From Monocercomonoides exilis (Eukaryota; Preaxostyla; Oxymonadida; Polymastigidae), in assembly GCA_001643675.2 (NCBI GenBank), contig LSRY02000007.1, forward strand, positions 1,876,001 to 1,940,000: 64,000 nucleotides of DNA, written 5' to 3'. Positions within the stretch are counted from its first letter, which is position 1. Every line of letters starts with the position of its first letter. A program made the translations under genes and the position numbers. Under the pieces are notes generated by a model, which saw only the letters and a list, made by a program, of their open reading frames with translations, was not told the origin of the DNA and made no database searches. Shown one piece after another: positions 19,976 through 31,393 of this stretch.

Positions 19976-20581
19976 TCAAAGCTTCTGAACCTTTTCAACT
20001 TCGAGTTTTGGATTGTCTTTGCATATGGAAGTGTCTGCTGAATGCTTCCAATCAAATGTACAGCAATGCGCTTCTGGAAAACGATGAGCAGAGCAAAATT
20101 TTTTTCCGCACTGACACTCAAATGAAATTAATCCAATCTTTTTATGACAAAATCCACATTTTGCATTTTGAAGGAGAACAAATGAAGATTGATTTTCAGG
20201 ACTTGTAATGGAATCTGTAGATGCCTCGGTTCCAGGAGAAGTTGCTGATGGAGTCATAAGTGTTGAAGGAGTTGATTGCTGCTTTTGTACAGCGAGCGTT
20301 GTTGATGAAATGGGTGTTTTGGCAGGAACAGAAGGTGAAAGAGGGTTGCTTGAAGTGGCAACTGGAGGAAATGTTGTTGGGGAAGCGTTTATACTTGAAG
20401 GATGATCATTTTTTTGAATATTTTCTGTTAAATGCGCTGAACTACATTGCTGTTGGCACTGCAAATATTCTCGATAACACTTGCTGCACAATCCACGTGT
20501 AGCTGGATTACCAAAAAAGCCACATCCTGCGGAGCACAACGAAGGTTCTTTCCGCGATGGTGTTTGAGAAGCGTTTGACAT
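19976..20581 (-). CDS. A20/AN1 zinc-finger protein (stress-associated protein type)
   Basis: 201 residues from MSNASQ. An A20-type finger lies near the N-terminus ([20 protein letters not shown]), then a Ser/Thr/Pro-rich linker of about 100 residues, then an AN1 finger near the C-terminus with [26 protein letters not shown] and a final FDWK. This is the standard order in plant SAPs and animal ZFAND5/6, which bind ubiquitin through A20 and act in stress responses and proteasome delivery. The frame stays open upstream to an ATG at 20662, adding 27 hydrophobic residues. I prefer the inner start because family members begin close to the A20 finger. The gene lies head to head with CDC50. Confidence 0.88.
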   Translation of the reverse strand: MSNASQTPSRKEPSLCSAGCGFFGNPATRGLCSKCYREYLQCQQQCSSAHLTENIQKNDHPSSINASPTTFPPVATSSNPLSPSVPAKTPISSTTLAVQKQQSTPSTLMTPSATSPGTEASTDSITSPENQSSFVLLQNAKCGFCHKKIGLISFECQCGKKFCSAHRFPEAHCCTFDWKHSADTSICKDNPKLEVEKVQKL

Positions 20582-20784
20582 CGAAAAGTCTTGTCTGGAA
20601 TTATGAAACAGGTTCGCAAAAAGATTGAAGATAAAGAAAGGGCTAAAGTCTTTCGTTTTCAATTAGAAAAAAGCAGCAAGAATGAGTCATTTTTGCATAT
20701 CGATGCAAATTTCCGAAAATGGAGAAATATCAAATTGAAAAAACGGAAAAAAATAAAAATGGTTATTTGATGATCACCTAAGTG
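20582..20784. promoter_or_regulatory. Divergent promoter region, A20/AN1 and CDC50 genes
   Basis: About 200 bp separate the two start codons, so regulatory sequence is probably shared. No known promoter element is recognisable. The longer start of the A20/AN1 gene, if used, would take up 81 bp of it. Confidence 0.4.
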
Positions 20785-22495
20785 ATGAACAGGCCAGGAC
20801 TGGTTGCATCGAAGCCAAAGAGTTTTGACATTTTTTTATTTACGCATAAATTTTTTAAAGATAACTTTGCAAATCTCTTCCAGACTGGAGTATTTTCCAA
20901 CAAAAAATGAGGAATTTCAAGCCTCAAATGAGGCCATTTCACCTTGTTATTGTATATGGAATTCTTTTTGTAGTCTCATTGTTTATAACGTTATATGGAT
21001 TTATAACATATTCAATGGTTTTTATTTTTCTTCTTCTTTTTTAGCAAGGAAAGATATTTATATTTTTTTTTCTTTTTCTTTTTTTTTTTTCAAAGGGATT
21101 TGAATTCAAAAAAGAGTACAACGCACAGAATGGACAAATAGAATTTAATGTTGAACTGCAGCATTCAATTTCGGAACCAGTATTTTTATATTATGGATTA
21201 ACATCATTTCATACAAACCATCGCCGCTTTCTTGCTTCAAGGGATGAAAAGCAGTTGGCAGGAAAGGACATTTCCGAAGACGCACTAAAAGGTTCTCAAC
21301 TACTCGATATTCTTTTTAAAAAAAATTTAACTGTGTTTTTACTTTTTGAAAGATTGCGATCCTCGAATTTCTGATGGAATTGGAATTCATGAGAAATATC
21401 CTTGTGGGCTTGTTGCCGAAGCAATTTTTAATGACACATTTTCCATATACAGTAATTCATCTTTGATTAAACCAAGCACTGCTAACATTTATCCATCTTA
21501 TGAAACAGTATGTTTATTTTAATAATTATTATTTGTTTGAGACCGTTATATTAATTTATTATTTTCAATTAATTTTTTAAAAAATGAAGAAATTGTTTCG
21601 ATGCCCAAATGACGACTGTAGCTCACAGAGAGTTAATGTGACAGATCCTCATTTTATTAATTGGATGAGACCACAGCCGTTTGCGAACTTCAGAAAATTG
21701 GAAGGAGTTTTCGTTGATGGAATGCCTCAAGGGGTTTACACTGTTAAAATAAACGAAAACATACAAGGCGGACAGCAATGTTTGGTGTTTTTTTCTATTC
21801 AGTTTATTGCATCTAATCTCTCTATCCTATCTATATGTCTTTCTCTCTTTCTCTCCTTCTATCTCTCTCTTTCTCTCTTTCTATCTCTCTATCACTCTAT
21901 CCATCAACCTATCTCTATATATCTCTATCTCTATCTCTCAAATGAACAACTACACTATCAAATCCTGATATATATTCATATTCTATCTTCTTGTTTATTT
22001 GAAATTTTTCTCAATAATTTTGAAATGAAAACAAATTTTCACCCTTCTCTTCGCTCACATTCGTTCACTTCTCAAATAATAACGAAAGCGTATCAGCCAA
22101 GTCTGAAGGGATCAAAGTATTTTGTTTTAAGCACCAGACAATGGATGGGGAAGCGTTCACTTTTCATTCGTATGCTAATTTATTCAAAACATTTTTAAAA
22201 TTGCTCTTTTTATGTTTCGTATTTTTCATTTAATGCTTTTCAACAATTTTATCTTTGATTTTTGCTTTGACTTGTCTGTTGAAAATTCATTTTTTTCGAT
22301 GAAACTTGGACGAAAATGAATGTTTTATTCATTATGCAATCACTCAACGCAACGAAAATCACAGCAATATTTGCACTATGCATTTCAGTCATGTGCATCA
22401 TTGTTTCAATATTTTATATGTGTGTGTCTCGATACGATCAGCACCTGAAGGAAGATTATTTGCAGAGGCATTCAATGAAGATAGTACAGGTTTGA
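20785..22495 (+). CDS. CDC50: CDC50/LEM3 family beta subunit of a P4-ATPase lipid flippase
   Basis: Seven exons: 20785-20821, 20884-21017, 21096-21291, 21353-21507, 21590-21779, 22089-22169 and 22365-22495, all in phase, giving 307 residues. The joined N-terminus reads SKPKNWSIFQQKM, the family's KPKN-x-FKQQ motif. Helix 1 is LVIVYGILFVVSLFI. The ectodomain has YYGLTSFHTNHRRF, the Cys pair region DCDPRI...YPCGLVAEAIFNDTF, HFINWMRP...FRKLEG, then KYFVLSTRQWMGK, and helix 2 is IFALCISVMCIIVSIFYM. CDC50 proteins chaperone P4-ATPases out of the ER and are needed for flipping aminophospholipids. The fifth intron contains a CT/TA-rich microsatellite and happens to be free of stops. No P4-ATPase lies in this window. 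Confidence 0.85.
21795..21960 (+). repeat. CT-rich microsatellite (TCTC/TCTA units) inside a CDC50 intron
   Basis: Imperfect runs of TCTC, TCTT and TCTATC fill much of the 309-nt intron 21780-22088. If translated they would give a string of Ser, Leu, Phe and Tyr that no CDC50 homologue has between its ectodomain strands. Confidence 0.75.
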
Positions 22496-23045
22496 CAGCA
22501 TAATTCTATTCAAAGCATTCAAAATAGATAAATAATTTGTTGAATATTCTCATTCTCACTTTTTGAAACTCATTCGCTTCAACTTATTGCATTCATCTGC
22601 CTTTTTGGATTCTGAAGAGCTCAGATAAACGACAATATTAGCTGATGAAACTTTCATTCCACAATCCCGATGACACTTCACAGAATCACATCTCAGAGGA
22701 TATAAGCTGAAGCCAATTCACAAATTCATTTCAAACATTTGTGTTTATCTCATCACTTTGCAGTTAGGCAAATTGAACATTTTTTTTGTTTAACTTTTCG
22801 TTTAATCATTTATTTATTATTAATACATTTTATTTTGCAAAGTCTTGCGATTTAAAAAATGAATATAAAAGAGACCAAAAGATATTTGTTGATATTTTCA
22901 TGTTTTAAAAGTCGAATGTTTGAAATAAAAAAATGACAAGAATAGAAATAAAATTAAAAATGAAAAGGTTTGTGCTTATGACGACTGAATTTGAAAAATA
23001 ACAATTATTAAAATAAACTTATTGCGAAAAAAAATATTTGACATT
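22496..23045. other. Gap between convergent CDC50 and Hsp70 genes
   Basis: About 550 bp of AT-rich 3' sequence. It contains the possible C/D-box RNA listed separately at 22637-22717. I see nothing else in it. Confidence 0.4.
22637..22717 (+). ncRNA. Possible C/D-box snoRNA (weak)
   Basis: TGATGA at 22643-22648 (C box-like) and CTGA at 22707-22710 (D box) are about 60 nt apart. ATTAGC before the C box and GCCAAT after the D box can pair at five of six positions. A C'-like CGATGA lies between them near 22669. The base before the C box is C where a purine is usual, and no clear D' box is present. Guide target not determined. Confidence 0.2.
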
Positions 23046-25061
23046 CTAATCCACTTCATCAACATTTGAAGCTGCATGATATGAAGGAGGAGGTGGCTGT
23101 TCATAAGAATTAGAAGACGATGATGGCTCAGAAGAAGAACTTTGGCCAGCAGAAGGATCTTCAGGCTTGCCTTCTGGATGCTCTGCCTGGAATTTCTTGT
23201 CGTAGTATGCAATCAAAAGTGGATGTGCCACTTTCTCGATCTCCTTGTAGCGTCCATCAATAACCTCTGCATCGACCTTCTTTATTTCATCGCTGTCGAT
23301 CCACTCCAATGCAGCATCTGCCATTTGGTTGATTGTTTGCTTATCACTTTCTTCCATCTTGTCGCCTGCCTCTTCCATTGTTGATTTAAGAGAATAGCAA
23401 AATGTTTCCAGAGAGTTGCGCGCTTCAACACGATGTTTGATCTTTTCATCCTCAACCTTCATCTTTTCTGCCATGTCAACCATTTGCTGAATTTCGTTTT
23501 GTGAAAGTCTTCCTCTTTCATTCTTAATGGTGATATGTGACTTCAGACCTGAAGAGCCAGACAACGCTGTCTCCTCAGCAGAAACCTGCAACACACCATT
23601 TTGATCCACATCAAACGTCACTTTAATACGCGGAGCACGGCTTTTGGCTGGTGGAATGCCTTGAAGCTTGAAAGAGCCCAAGAAGTTGTTCTCTCGAACA
23701 ACAGCTCGCTCTCCTTCGTACACTTTAACTGTAACCATCTCTTGGTTATCCTCGGATGTTGTGAACATCATTTCCTTTGAGCAAGGAATTGTGGTGTTTC
23801 TCTTAATCAGCACTGTCATCACACCTCCTGATGACTCCACACCAAGAGAAAGTGGAACCACATCCAACAACAGCAAGTCTGCTCCTTTTGCTCCTGCTGT
23901 GCCTTTCAGAATAGCTGCCTGAACAGCTGCACCATATGCAACAGCTTCATCTGGATTAATCGAAGATGAAGGAGGCTTTCCGAAATAGTCAGTCAACATC
24001 TTTTGAACATAAGGAATTCTGGTTGACCCTCCAACAAGAATGACTGTATCAATATCAGCCTTTGAGTATCCACTATCTGCAAGTGCACGTTCCAACGGTT
24101 CTTTGCATTTATGAAATTCGTATTCAGCCAAATTTTCAAAGCGTGCACGAGTGATGGTCGTTGAAAAATCGATACCATCAATAAGTGCATCAACTTCGAT
24201 TGTTGCTGTTGTGCTTGATGACAAAGTTCTTTTTGCACGTTCGCATGTGGTTCTTAAACGACGAATAGCTCTTGCGTTTGCTTCAACATTGATACCTCTG
24301 TGTTGCCTGTTAAACTCACTAACGCAATATTTCACAAGGATGTTGTCAAGATCTTCACCTCCAAGATGAGTGTTTCCTGCAGTTGACTTCACTGTAAACA
24401 TTCCACCATCGAGCAATAACACTGAAACATCAAAGGTCCCACCACCATAATCGAAAATAAGTATTTTTTGTTCTTTATCATTTTGCTTGTCCAATCCGTA
24501 TGCGATTGCTGCAGCAGTTGGCTCATTAATAATTCTAATAACATCGAGGTTTGCAATGGTTCCTGCGTCCTTTGTTGCAGAACGTTGTCCATCATTAAAA
24601 TAAGCTGGCACCGTAATAACTGCTTGCTCAATTTTCTCTCCAAGAAATGCTTCGGCTGTTTGCTTCATTTTTGTCAGAACCATTGAGCTGATTTGTTCGG
24701 GAGAAAACTGAACAACTTCTCCTTTATACGTAACTTCAATAAATGGCTTATCTCCTTCCTTTTGAACAACTTTGAATGGCCAAAGTTTCATATCAAATTG
24801 AACTTCTTGATCTGAAAACTTTTTCCCAATCATACGCTTTGCATCAAAAACAGTATTGGTGGGATTCATAGCAACTTGGCTTTTTGCAGCGTCTCCCAAC
24901 AATCTTTCAGAGTCAGTGAAAGCCACATACGAAGGTGTAATTCTGTTTCCTTGATCATTTGCAATAATATCGACAACACCATCGCGCATGACTGCCACAC
25001 AAGATTTTGTTGTTCCTAAATCAATTCCAACTGCATATTTTGATACAGGCTTGTCTGCCAT
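23046..25061 (-). CDS. HSP70: Cytosolic Hsp70 chaperone
   Basis: 671 residues in a single exon. The ATPase domain shows [45 protein letters not shown] and [13 protein letters not shown]. The substrate domain includes [17 protein letters not shown] and [12 protein letters not shown], then a helical lid and a Ser/Pro-rich tail. The last residues, NVDEVD, are close to the EEVD motif of cytosolic Hsp70s that binds TPR cochaperones, and no signal or organelle presequence is present. Two oddities: the phosphate-1 motif reads DYGGGT where DLGGGT is usual, and the tail carries PPPPSY, a PPxY-type WW-domain ligand. Conserved length and motifs make the call firm. Confidence 0.97.
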   Translation of the reverse strand: MADKPVSKYAVGIDLGTTKSCVAVMRDGVVDIIANDQGNRITPSYVAFTDSERLLGDAAKSQVAMNPTNTVFDAKRMIGKKFSDQEVQFDMKLWPFKVVQKEGDKPFIEVTYKGEVVQFSPEQISSMVLTKMKQTAEAFLGEKIEQAVITVPAYFNDGQRSATKDAGTIANLDVIRIINEPTAAAIAYGLDKQNDKEQKILIFDYGGGTFDVSVLLLDGGMFTVKSTAGNTHLGGEDLDNILVKYCVSEFNRQHRGINVEANARAIRRLRTTCERAKRTLSSSTTATIEVDALIDGIDFSTTITRARFENLAEYEFHKCKEPLERALADSGYSKADIDTVILVGGSTRIPYVQKMLTDYFGKPPSSSINPDEAVAYGAAVQAAILKGTAGAKGADLLLLDVVPLSLGVESSGGVMTVLIKRNTTIPCSKEMMFTTSEDNQEMVTVKVYEGERAVVRENNFLGSFKLQGIPPAKSRAPRIKVTFDVDQNGVLQVSAEETALSGSSGLKSHITIKNERGRLSQNEIQQMVDMAEKMKVEDEKIKHRVEARNSLETFCYSLKSTMEEAGDKMEESDKQTINQMADAALEWIDSDEIKKVDAEVIDGRYKEIEKVAHPLLIAYYDKKFQAEHPEGKPEDPSAGQSSSSEPSSSSNSYEQPPPPSYHAASNVDEVD

Positions 25062-25329
25062 TTGTATTTTGATTCCGATCTAAAAACTTGATCAAATATG
25101 TACCCATAGCAGCATAAACAATATATATAATTTAAAAAAGAAAACGAAAGTTGTTACTGCAGAAAAATAAAAAGAAACTTCATGAAATAATCATAATGGT
25201 AATAATTATAAAATATCATACATTAAAACAGGTGATGACGTGCTCAAAAATTGAAATGATTGATAAGTTTTGGATTTATATTTTCTTTAAAACAAAAATC
25301 AGACAGAATTGCTCTTATGAAGCACTTAC

Positions 25330-25666
25330 TCATATAATATAATTCATCTCTTTTTCTTCTTTTTTCATATTTTCAATTCTTCTTTGAATGTCTTCAATCT
25401 GCCCATCAATGTCGTCGAAAGATGTTTCAAAAGCAGCATTATCTGAAAGAGGAAGACGAGGCAAATCTTTCAGTGGAAGAGAAGCAGTTGTTGAAGAAGG
25501 CAACTTGGCATTTTTAGCAGACGATGAATAGAGTGAAGACAAAGAAGAAGAAGAAGAAGAAGATGATGATGATGATGATGATGAAGCTGGAAGAGAGCGA
25601 GCAGGAAGCGGAGAGGAAGACAGCTGGCTGTTTGAACGAGGTGACATTCTCCACATATCATCATTT

Positions 25667-25698
<32 letters not shown>

Positions 25699-28690
25699 AG
25701 AAGAAGAAGATGATGATGATGATGAATATGAGGTTAATGAGGGTGATTGAGATGATGTTTGAGAAGACTTCAGACGCATTTTTTCGAGTGTGGAGCGAAC
25801 AATCGAAGAAGCAGAAGAGAGAGAACGATATGTGATTGGTGTGGTGTTTGATGGATGAGCAGAGGAAGAGGAGGAAGAAGAGGAAGAAGAAGAAGAAATG
25901 TTTGAAGTGGAAGGTGATGAAGAAGGAGAAGATGGAGAAGAAGATGGCTGAAATGAATAACGCTGTGCAGACGATGCAGAAATGGAAGAGCGGAGGAATG
26001 AGGCAGAAGATGGGGTGTCTGATACCAGCGAAGAAGAAGAAGAATTTGTTGGGAGAGAAGAATTCAGAGCATATTTTTCCTTCTTTTGCACGTCGCCCTT
26101 CGGTTTGTCCAGCAAAGCAGAAAAAATCCCAGTCAGTGGCCGTCTTCCAACAGCTCTTTCTTTCTCTTTCTCTTTCTCTTTTGTTCCGGCTGCCTTCTTC
26201 TCTCGTATCTCCTTCAGCCACATGTCCATCTTCTCCTTCTTTTCTGCCCTGATTTGCTCTCTCTCTCTCTTCTCCTTGTTTGCCACACGATTCTCATTCA
26301 GACGCTTCCATCCTCTTTTGAGCAGCGCCTTCTCTCTTAACAGCTCAGCTGCCTTGTGCTGCTGCAGCTCTTTCACTCTTCTCTCTGTCTGCACTGCCTC
26401 ATGCCACTCCTTCCACCTCAGCCACGCCCCTCTCAGAATATGCATCCTGCTGTGCTCCTCTGCTTTCTCCTTCTCTTTCGCACACAGCTCCAAATACTCT
26501 CCTCTCCACGCATCCAAACAGAGGCCCATCAAATGCTGCGAGTGGAAGGCAGCTGCGATGTCGTTCTCGCGCTGCTCCCACTCCTCTCTCTCTCTCTTCA
26601 GCACAGCCACTCCTTCCCTCATTCTGCCAAATATCCTTTTCTGCAGTGATATTATGTAATGTTCATTGCTTTTGCCTTCTGCTGCTCTGAGACTGGCAAT
26701 CATCTTCTTCAGCGGTACAATCCCATTCCACTTCACCAAAGAAGACAGATAATGTCTGTTTGCTATTCTTTCCTGCTCTGCCCAGTATTCCCTCTCTTTC
26801 TTCCGCTCTTCCTCTTTCCGCTGCTTCCACAGCCTCAGCTGCTTGTTCGTCTCCAATCGGGCGATTCTGAACAGCTCCTCCTCCTTTTTGACTGCCTCTT
26901 CTGCCTCTCTCATCTTCTCCTCTCTTCTTCGTGCTGCCTCTCTCTGCCTCTCCTCCCTCGCTTTTATTCGCTCCTTCGCTTCCATCTCGTGGCGCTCCAT
27001 GAGTGACATTCGCGATGGAGAAGAAGGCCGAGCGGGGGAATTCGGACGCAGCTGGCGTGAAGGCGATTTGACAGCAGCAGATGCGCTTATTTTGAAGACA
27101 GCAGAAGAAGCTAACTTGGAATTTTGCGCTTTTGAAGGGGTTGCTTCTGCTTCTTTCTCTTTTCCTGCCATTGACTTTTCAGAAAGTGTTGATTCTTTTC
27201 CAATATTCTCCTCATTCTCCTCTTTTTCCTTGTTTGCTTTTGCTTTTTCTCCCTCGTTTTTGCTTGCAATTTCAGCTTCGCTCTTCATTTGCTCTTCGGA
27301 TGCTTCACTTTCTTGCTGTTGCGTCTTCTTCGTCTCGAGCTTCGCAACAAGTGCCCCAATTTTGCTCAGTCTTTCTTCATGTTCCTTCTTCACTTTGTTG
27401 TTCTTTTTCTCATCTTGCCATTTCACCTTCCACAAATTAAACGCCCTTTTCAATGTCCAATGACACCGAAACGCCTTCAGTGCTGGCGCCATCTTCTCCT
27501 CGAGTTCCCTCTCTTGTTTCTCTCTCAGCTGCTCTTCTCTTCTCTCCTGCTCTTCTCTGAGACTCACAATCATCAGATAGCGCTTCCTCCACCCAATCCA
27601 TCCTCTCTCCGTCAGCCGCTGCTGAATGAGCGCTGCAATCATCCGGCGCTCTCTGATCTGCTTCTCCACCCACAAGCGCCACATCGTCCAGCTGCGCGTC
27701 AGCTTCGAAAGATTACGCTGTCGTTCCATCCTTTCCATTGATGCTTCTATTTCTGCAGCACGAATGGCTGCTTTTTGCGCCATTTTCTGCTGCTGAAGAA
27801 TCATTTCTTGTCTTTCCCTTTCTTCTCTCTCTTTCTTTTCTCTTTCTTCTTTGGCTTTTTGTGCTTTTTCTCGTGCAGCTCTAACAATTTCTTCCTTCTT
27901 TTTCTGTTCTTCTTCTTTTATTCGTTTCATTTCCTTTCTTAATGCTTCTTCCTCTTCTTGATGTTTTTGCCTCATTTCTTCGTCTCTTTCTCGCTTTTTT
28001 TTCTCTTCCATTTCTCTTAAAGCCATTTCTTGTCTTCGCTTTTGCTGTAATTTAAGTCTGGCTATCCGCTTTTCTTCGACAAGTTGATGTCTAATTTCCA
28101 TCGCTCGAAGTGGATCTTGAAACAAAGGAAGAAGCGGGCGTACACTTTCAGTTGTACTATCCAATGTTAAATTATTGACTTCGCTATTATCAGAAGAGTT
28201 TTTTGACATTTGTCCTGATATTACTGCAGAAATGACACCATCTCTAATTTCTTCAAACTCTGTTTGTTTTCGTTCTGGCTCACGAATTTTAGGAGTTCTT
28301 TGAGTAGAAAATGCTCTTTTACTTTGTTGAGCAATTTTTGGTTGAGTGGTTTTTCTCGAATTAGAACTTGGTCTCGTTTTTCGAGGAAGAGATGGAGAAA
28401 AAGGAGTTATCTTTGAGATATGAGGAGGGGATACATCACGCTCAAACGAAATTGAGTCGGTGGAAATAGTGACTTTACTCAGTAATCCTTTTATAAATGA
28501 TTCCGCTGTTTTTATTCAGTTAAATTTTCAATTTTCATATAAATATGTCAAAGGAAATAAAGTATTTTTTTATTTGTTTATAATATTGAATTAATTACAT
28601 GAAAAAATAAGAAAATTTGTACACGATATTCGATTATGCAACAATCAAACCTTCATGTGCGGTGGATGATTCAAATTTCGATGGATCCAT
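25330..28690 (-). CDS. Coiled-coil protein with Sfi1-like Trp repeats (CCDC191-like)
   Basis: Two exons, 28690-28651 and 28505-25330, with a 145-nt intron (GTTTGA...ACAG, phase 1). The product is 1071 residues, starting MDPSKFESSTAHE. The large frame stays open about 112 codons upstream of the apparent ATG at 28209, up to the splice acceptor, so that ATG is internal. Residues about 155-270 are a Glu/Arg/Lys coiled coil. Spaced Trp motifs follow (LTRSWTMWRLWVEKQ, HWTLKRAFNLWKVKWQDE, GLCLDAWRGEYLEL, ILRGAWLRWKEWHEA), like Sfi1 repeats that bind centrin at basal bodies. A Ser-rich tail and a final short coil complete it. A basal-body or axonemal role is inferred from this architecture only. Confidence 0.7.
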
Positions 28691-28792
28691 TACCCCCTTT
28701 ATTAAACATTTTTTTAATAATTTAAAAACAAAAATCTTTAATATGAAGTGTGTGAAGTGAGTGAAATGAAGCTGTAATTATTTGAAAAATTA

Positions 28793-31393
28793 TTATTTGT
28801 GTTGTGAAGGTATAGATAAAGAGGAATAACCTCCAACGGGATGATATGCAAGAGGGCATTGAGGATGCAGGCAAGTAAAGCATGGTGTTGTGGTTGTAGT
28901 CATAGAAGAAGAGGTATCTTTGCGCATATCATCGGGCATTGTTCCGCCGTTGAAGCAAGAAACACACACATTGTAGCCACGTGGCCTGGACGAGTAAGAA
29001 GACGAAGATGCAGAAGAAGAAGAAGAGGCAGTTGAGGAGGAACTTTCAGGAGTGACTGTAAGAACAGGATATTGGCAGATTAAGCAATAAGAAGGAGGCC
29101 GTTTGAGTGTGATTGAGCCAGTTTTCGGAAGAGGAAATGATGTCTGGCATTTCTCACAGATAGCCCCACGAATGGTGTATGTCTGTGAAGGTGTTGAGGA
29201 GGAAGAAGGAGAAGTTGAAGAAGAGGAAGAAGAAGAAGATGATGATGATGATGAAGAGGATGAAGAAGAAGGCAGAGTGACTGAGCACAGCTTCATCCAC
29301 TCTCCACACCTGGGGCAGTTACACAGCTGTGGATCAATCACTTCTGCATCGCCTGAGAGAAGACGTGATGTCCCACCCATCGAACGTGATGGTGCTGATG
29401 CATCTGACATTGTTCGTGCAATTTGTGAGATGTGCAGACTTTGGTCAGCATTTTCGATGTCTCCTTCTCTCTGCATGTGATGCCCTGTCCGCTTCAGCTC
29501 ATCGCCATCAGTCCCCTTGAACAGATCAAAGCCATCCTGCAGATATTCTCCAATGGAAAATCGGAGGCTGGAGAGACGCGAGTTCATCTTGTCGAAGGCA
29601 TTCTTCATCGTCGCCAGGCAGTCAGCAAGAACAGCATCCTTTGTGCGTGAACCAATGCTTATCCGCTTCAGATCTGCTTCCATCTGCGCCCGAAGATATG
29701 GACGAAACAGAGGCAGTCCAATCGAGTCATATGCATCCACAAGCGCTAGACCAAGCGGGGTTGGCTTGAAAGTATTGGTTTTCACATCCTTTTCTGCAAA
29801 CCGACGCTGCTGCACAACATCAATGTGCTGCGCAATTGTTGCATCTGTACCGATTCCTGTTTTGTCCATGATACTAATCAGCTCCGTTTCTGTCAGCAGC
29901 GGCGGTGCTGTTGTTTCTCCTTCTGCCAACTCCAGCAGACTTGGCTCAACCACGCTGCCTTCGTTGAAGAGAGGGATCTTCTTTCCACTCCACTTGTCGT
30001 ATGTGTACACTTCGAGATAGTTCCGCTCTAAAATCATGAGTCCCTTTGCAACAAACCTCTCAGCCCCAACAGATGCATGCACCACAGTTTCAGCACCAAG
30101 TGCGTCTTCAGAGCAACAAGCAAGAAAATGCCTGCAAACATAATCGTAAACTTTCCTTTCCTCTTCGTTCATTTCTCCCCTTCCACCTCCATCATCATCG
30201 CCACGTCCGCCTCCAGCAACTTTTGTTGGATGAATGGGCGGATGGGACTTATCATCATGCTGTCCTCTTCGTGGCTGTCTGTATTTCCCTTTCTCGAGCA
30301 ATCCTCGTGCGTATTCCCCCAACTGTGGATGATCTCCCATCATCTGGACAAGACGCCTGGTCTCTCTATCATCTCCAAAGGAATCCGTTTCTGTACGTGG
30401 ATACGAAATATACCCATTGTTGTACAAATGCTCAGCTACTGTCATCGTCTGCTGAGCAGACATTCTGAACAAAGATGCTGTTTGCTTCTGGAGAGTAACA
30501 GTGGTCAAGGGAAGTGGCTTCCACCTTCGTTTTTCTCGTTTTATTATTTTTGTAATTATTGCAGGACCGCTTTCACAACACACCTCAAATATGGCGCCAG
30601 CTATCAATCTGTCGTAAATTCGCTTCCTTTCCCAATTAAATTCAGCAATGTCTTCTCCCTCTTTTATCTGCATTTTGATGTACCAAAACGTTTCGGGTTG
30701 AAATTGAACATGCCTCCAATATCTTTCAACAATAAAACCAAGTGTTGGAAATTGACAAGGCCCATAAGATATAATCTGCTTATTGAGCTCAGGGAAATTT
30801 CGCTGAAGATATAAAGTTTGCATCCTTGTAAATGCAGAACCGATTCGAAGATCGATTTCAGATCTGACATCAACAGCTATTGAATCCAGTTCTCTAGGGA
30901 CATCTAATCTTTGTATTGCTTGCTGAATTTCGCGTGCAGTTACACTTGAAAAGCGTGCCCTTGATATTTCCATTGCTGGATTGACTTTCTTGCAGATTCC
31001 AATGACTTCATAAGAAATATTTTCACCTTCGCGATCACAATCAAGCCATAACAATAGCCATCTTGCATTTTTTGCTTCGTCTTCAAGCTGTTTTTTGATT
31101 GGCATAAGATTGTTTGCTCCTAATTTTTTTTCAATTCGAATATCAAACAAATCTCGAGGAAGGCAAGTAGACCACTTTGAGTACGGTGGTATAAATTCAT
31201 GTGTTAGTAAGTGCCCGACGACAGAAGTTACAACCAAATCAACATTTTGTCCTCTGATTTGGCAGCGTACATCATGTATTGCAGTTCCTGAACCTCTCCG
31301 TGGACGCGTTCGAAAATTACCACCCTGAGACAGTGCTTGAGCTATCGCAAGAGCAACCGATGGCTTCTCAGCAACTGCAAGGGCTTTAACCAT
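28793..31393 (-). CDS. TOP3A: DNA topoisomerase III alpha (type IA)
   Basis: 866 residues. A Toprim domain at the N-terminus has VAEKPSVA and LWLDCDREGENISYE (acidic residues around 118-122). The catalytic tyrosine is in GYISYPRTETDSF, near residue 330, and the gate domain contains KTGIGTDATIAQHIDVV. Type IA enzymes cut one strand and, with RecQ helicases and RMI proteins, resolve double Holliday junctions. The C-terminal zinc region is odd: the CxxC pairs (CPRCGEW with CEKCQTSF; CLICQYP with CVSCFNGG) are separated by Ser-rich inserts encoded at about 29194-29275 and 28995-29045. A last CFTCLHPQC follows. No intron is needed. It lies directly behind the membrane-protein gene on the same strand. 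Confidence 0.96.
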   Translation of the reverse strand: MVKALAVAEKPSVALAIAQALSQGGNFRTRPRRGSGTAIHDVRCQIRGQNVDLVVTSVVGHLLTHEFIPPYSKWSTCLPRDLFDIRIEKKLGANNLMPIKKQLEDEAKNARWLLLWLDCDREGENISYEVIGICKKVNPAMEISRARFSSVTAREIQQAIQRLDVPRELDSIAVDVRSEIDLRIGSAFTRMQTLYLQRNFPELNKQIISYGPCQFPTLGFIVERYWRHVQFQPETFWYIKMQIKEGEDIAEFNWERKRIYDRLIAGAIFEVCCESGPAIITKIIKREKRRWKPLPLTTVTLQKQTASLFRMSAQQTMTVAEHLYNNGYISYPRTETDSFGDDRETRRLVQMMGDHPQLGEYARGLLEKGKYRQPRRGQHDDKSHPPIHPTKVAGGGRGDDDGGGRGEMNEEERKVYDYVCRHFLACCSEDALGAETVVHASVGAERFVAKGLMILERNYLEVYTYDKWSGKKIPLFNEGSVVEPSLLELAEGETTAPPLLTETELISIMDKTGIGTDATIAQHIDVVQQRRFAEKDVKTNTFKPTPLGLALVDAYDSIGLPLFRPYLRAQMEADLKRISIGSRTKDAVLADCLATMKNAFDKMNSRLSSLRFSIGEYLQDGFDLFKGTDGDELKRTGHHMQREGDIENADQSLHISQIARTMSDASAPSRSMGGTSRLLSGDAEVIDPQLCNCPRCGEWMKLCSVTLPSSSSSSSSSSSSSSSSSSTSPSSSSTPSQTYTIRGAICEKCQTSFPLPKTGSITLKRPPSYCLICQYPVLTVTPESSSSTASSSSSASSSSYSSRPRGYNVCVSCFNGGTMPDDMRKDTSSSMTTTTTPCFTCLHPQCPLAYHPVGGYSSLSIPSQHK

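Noticed and set aside
28207-28209. ATG at 28209 as the start of the Sfi1-like protein
   Set aside because: The frame remains open and protein-like for about 112 codons upstream, to a splice acceptor with a matching first exon.
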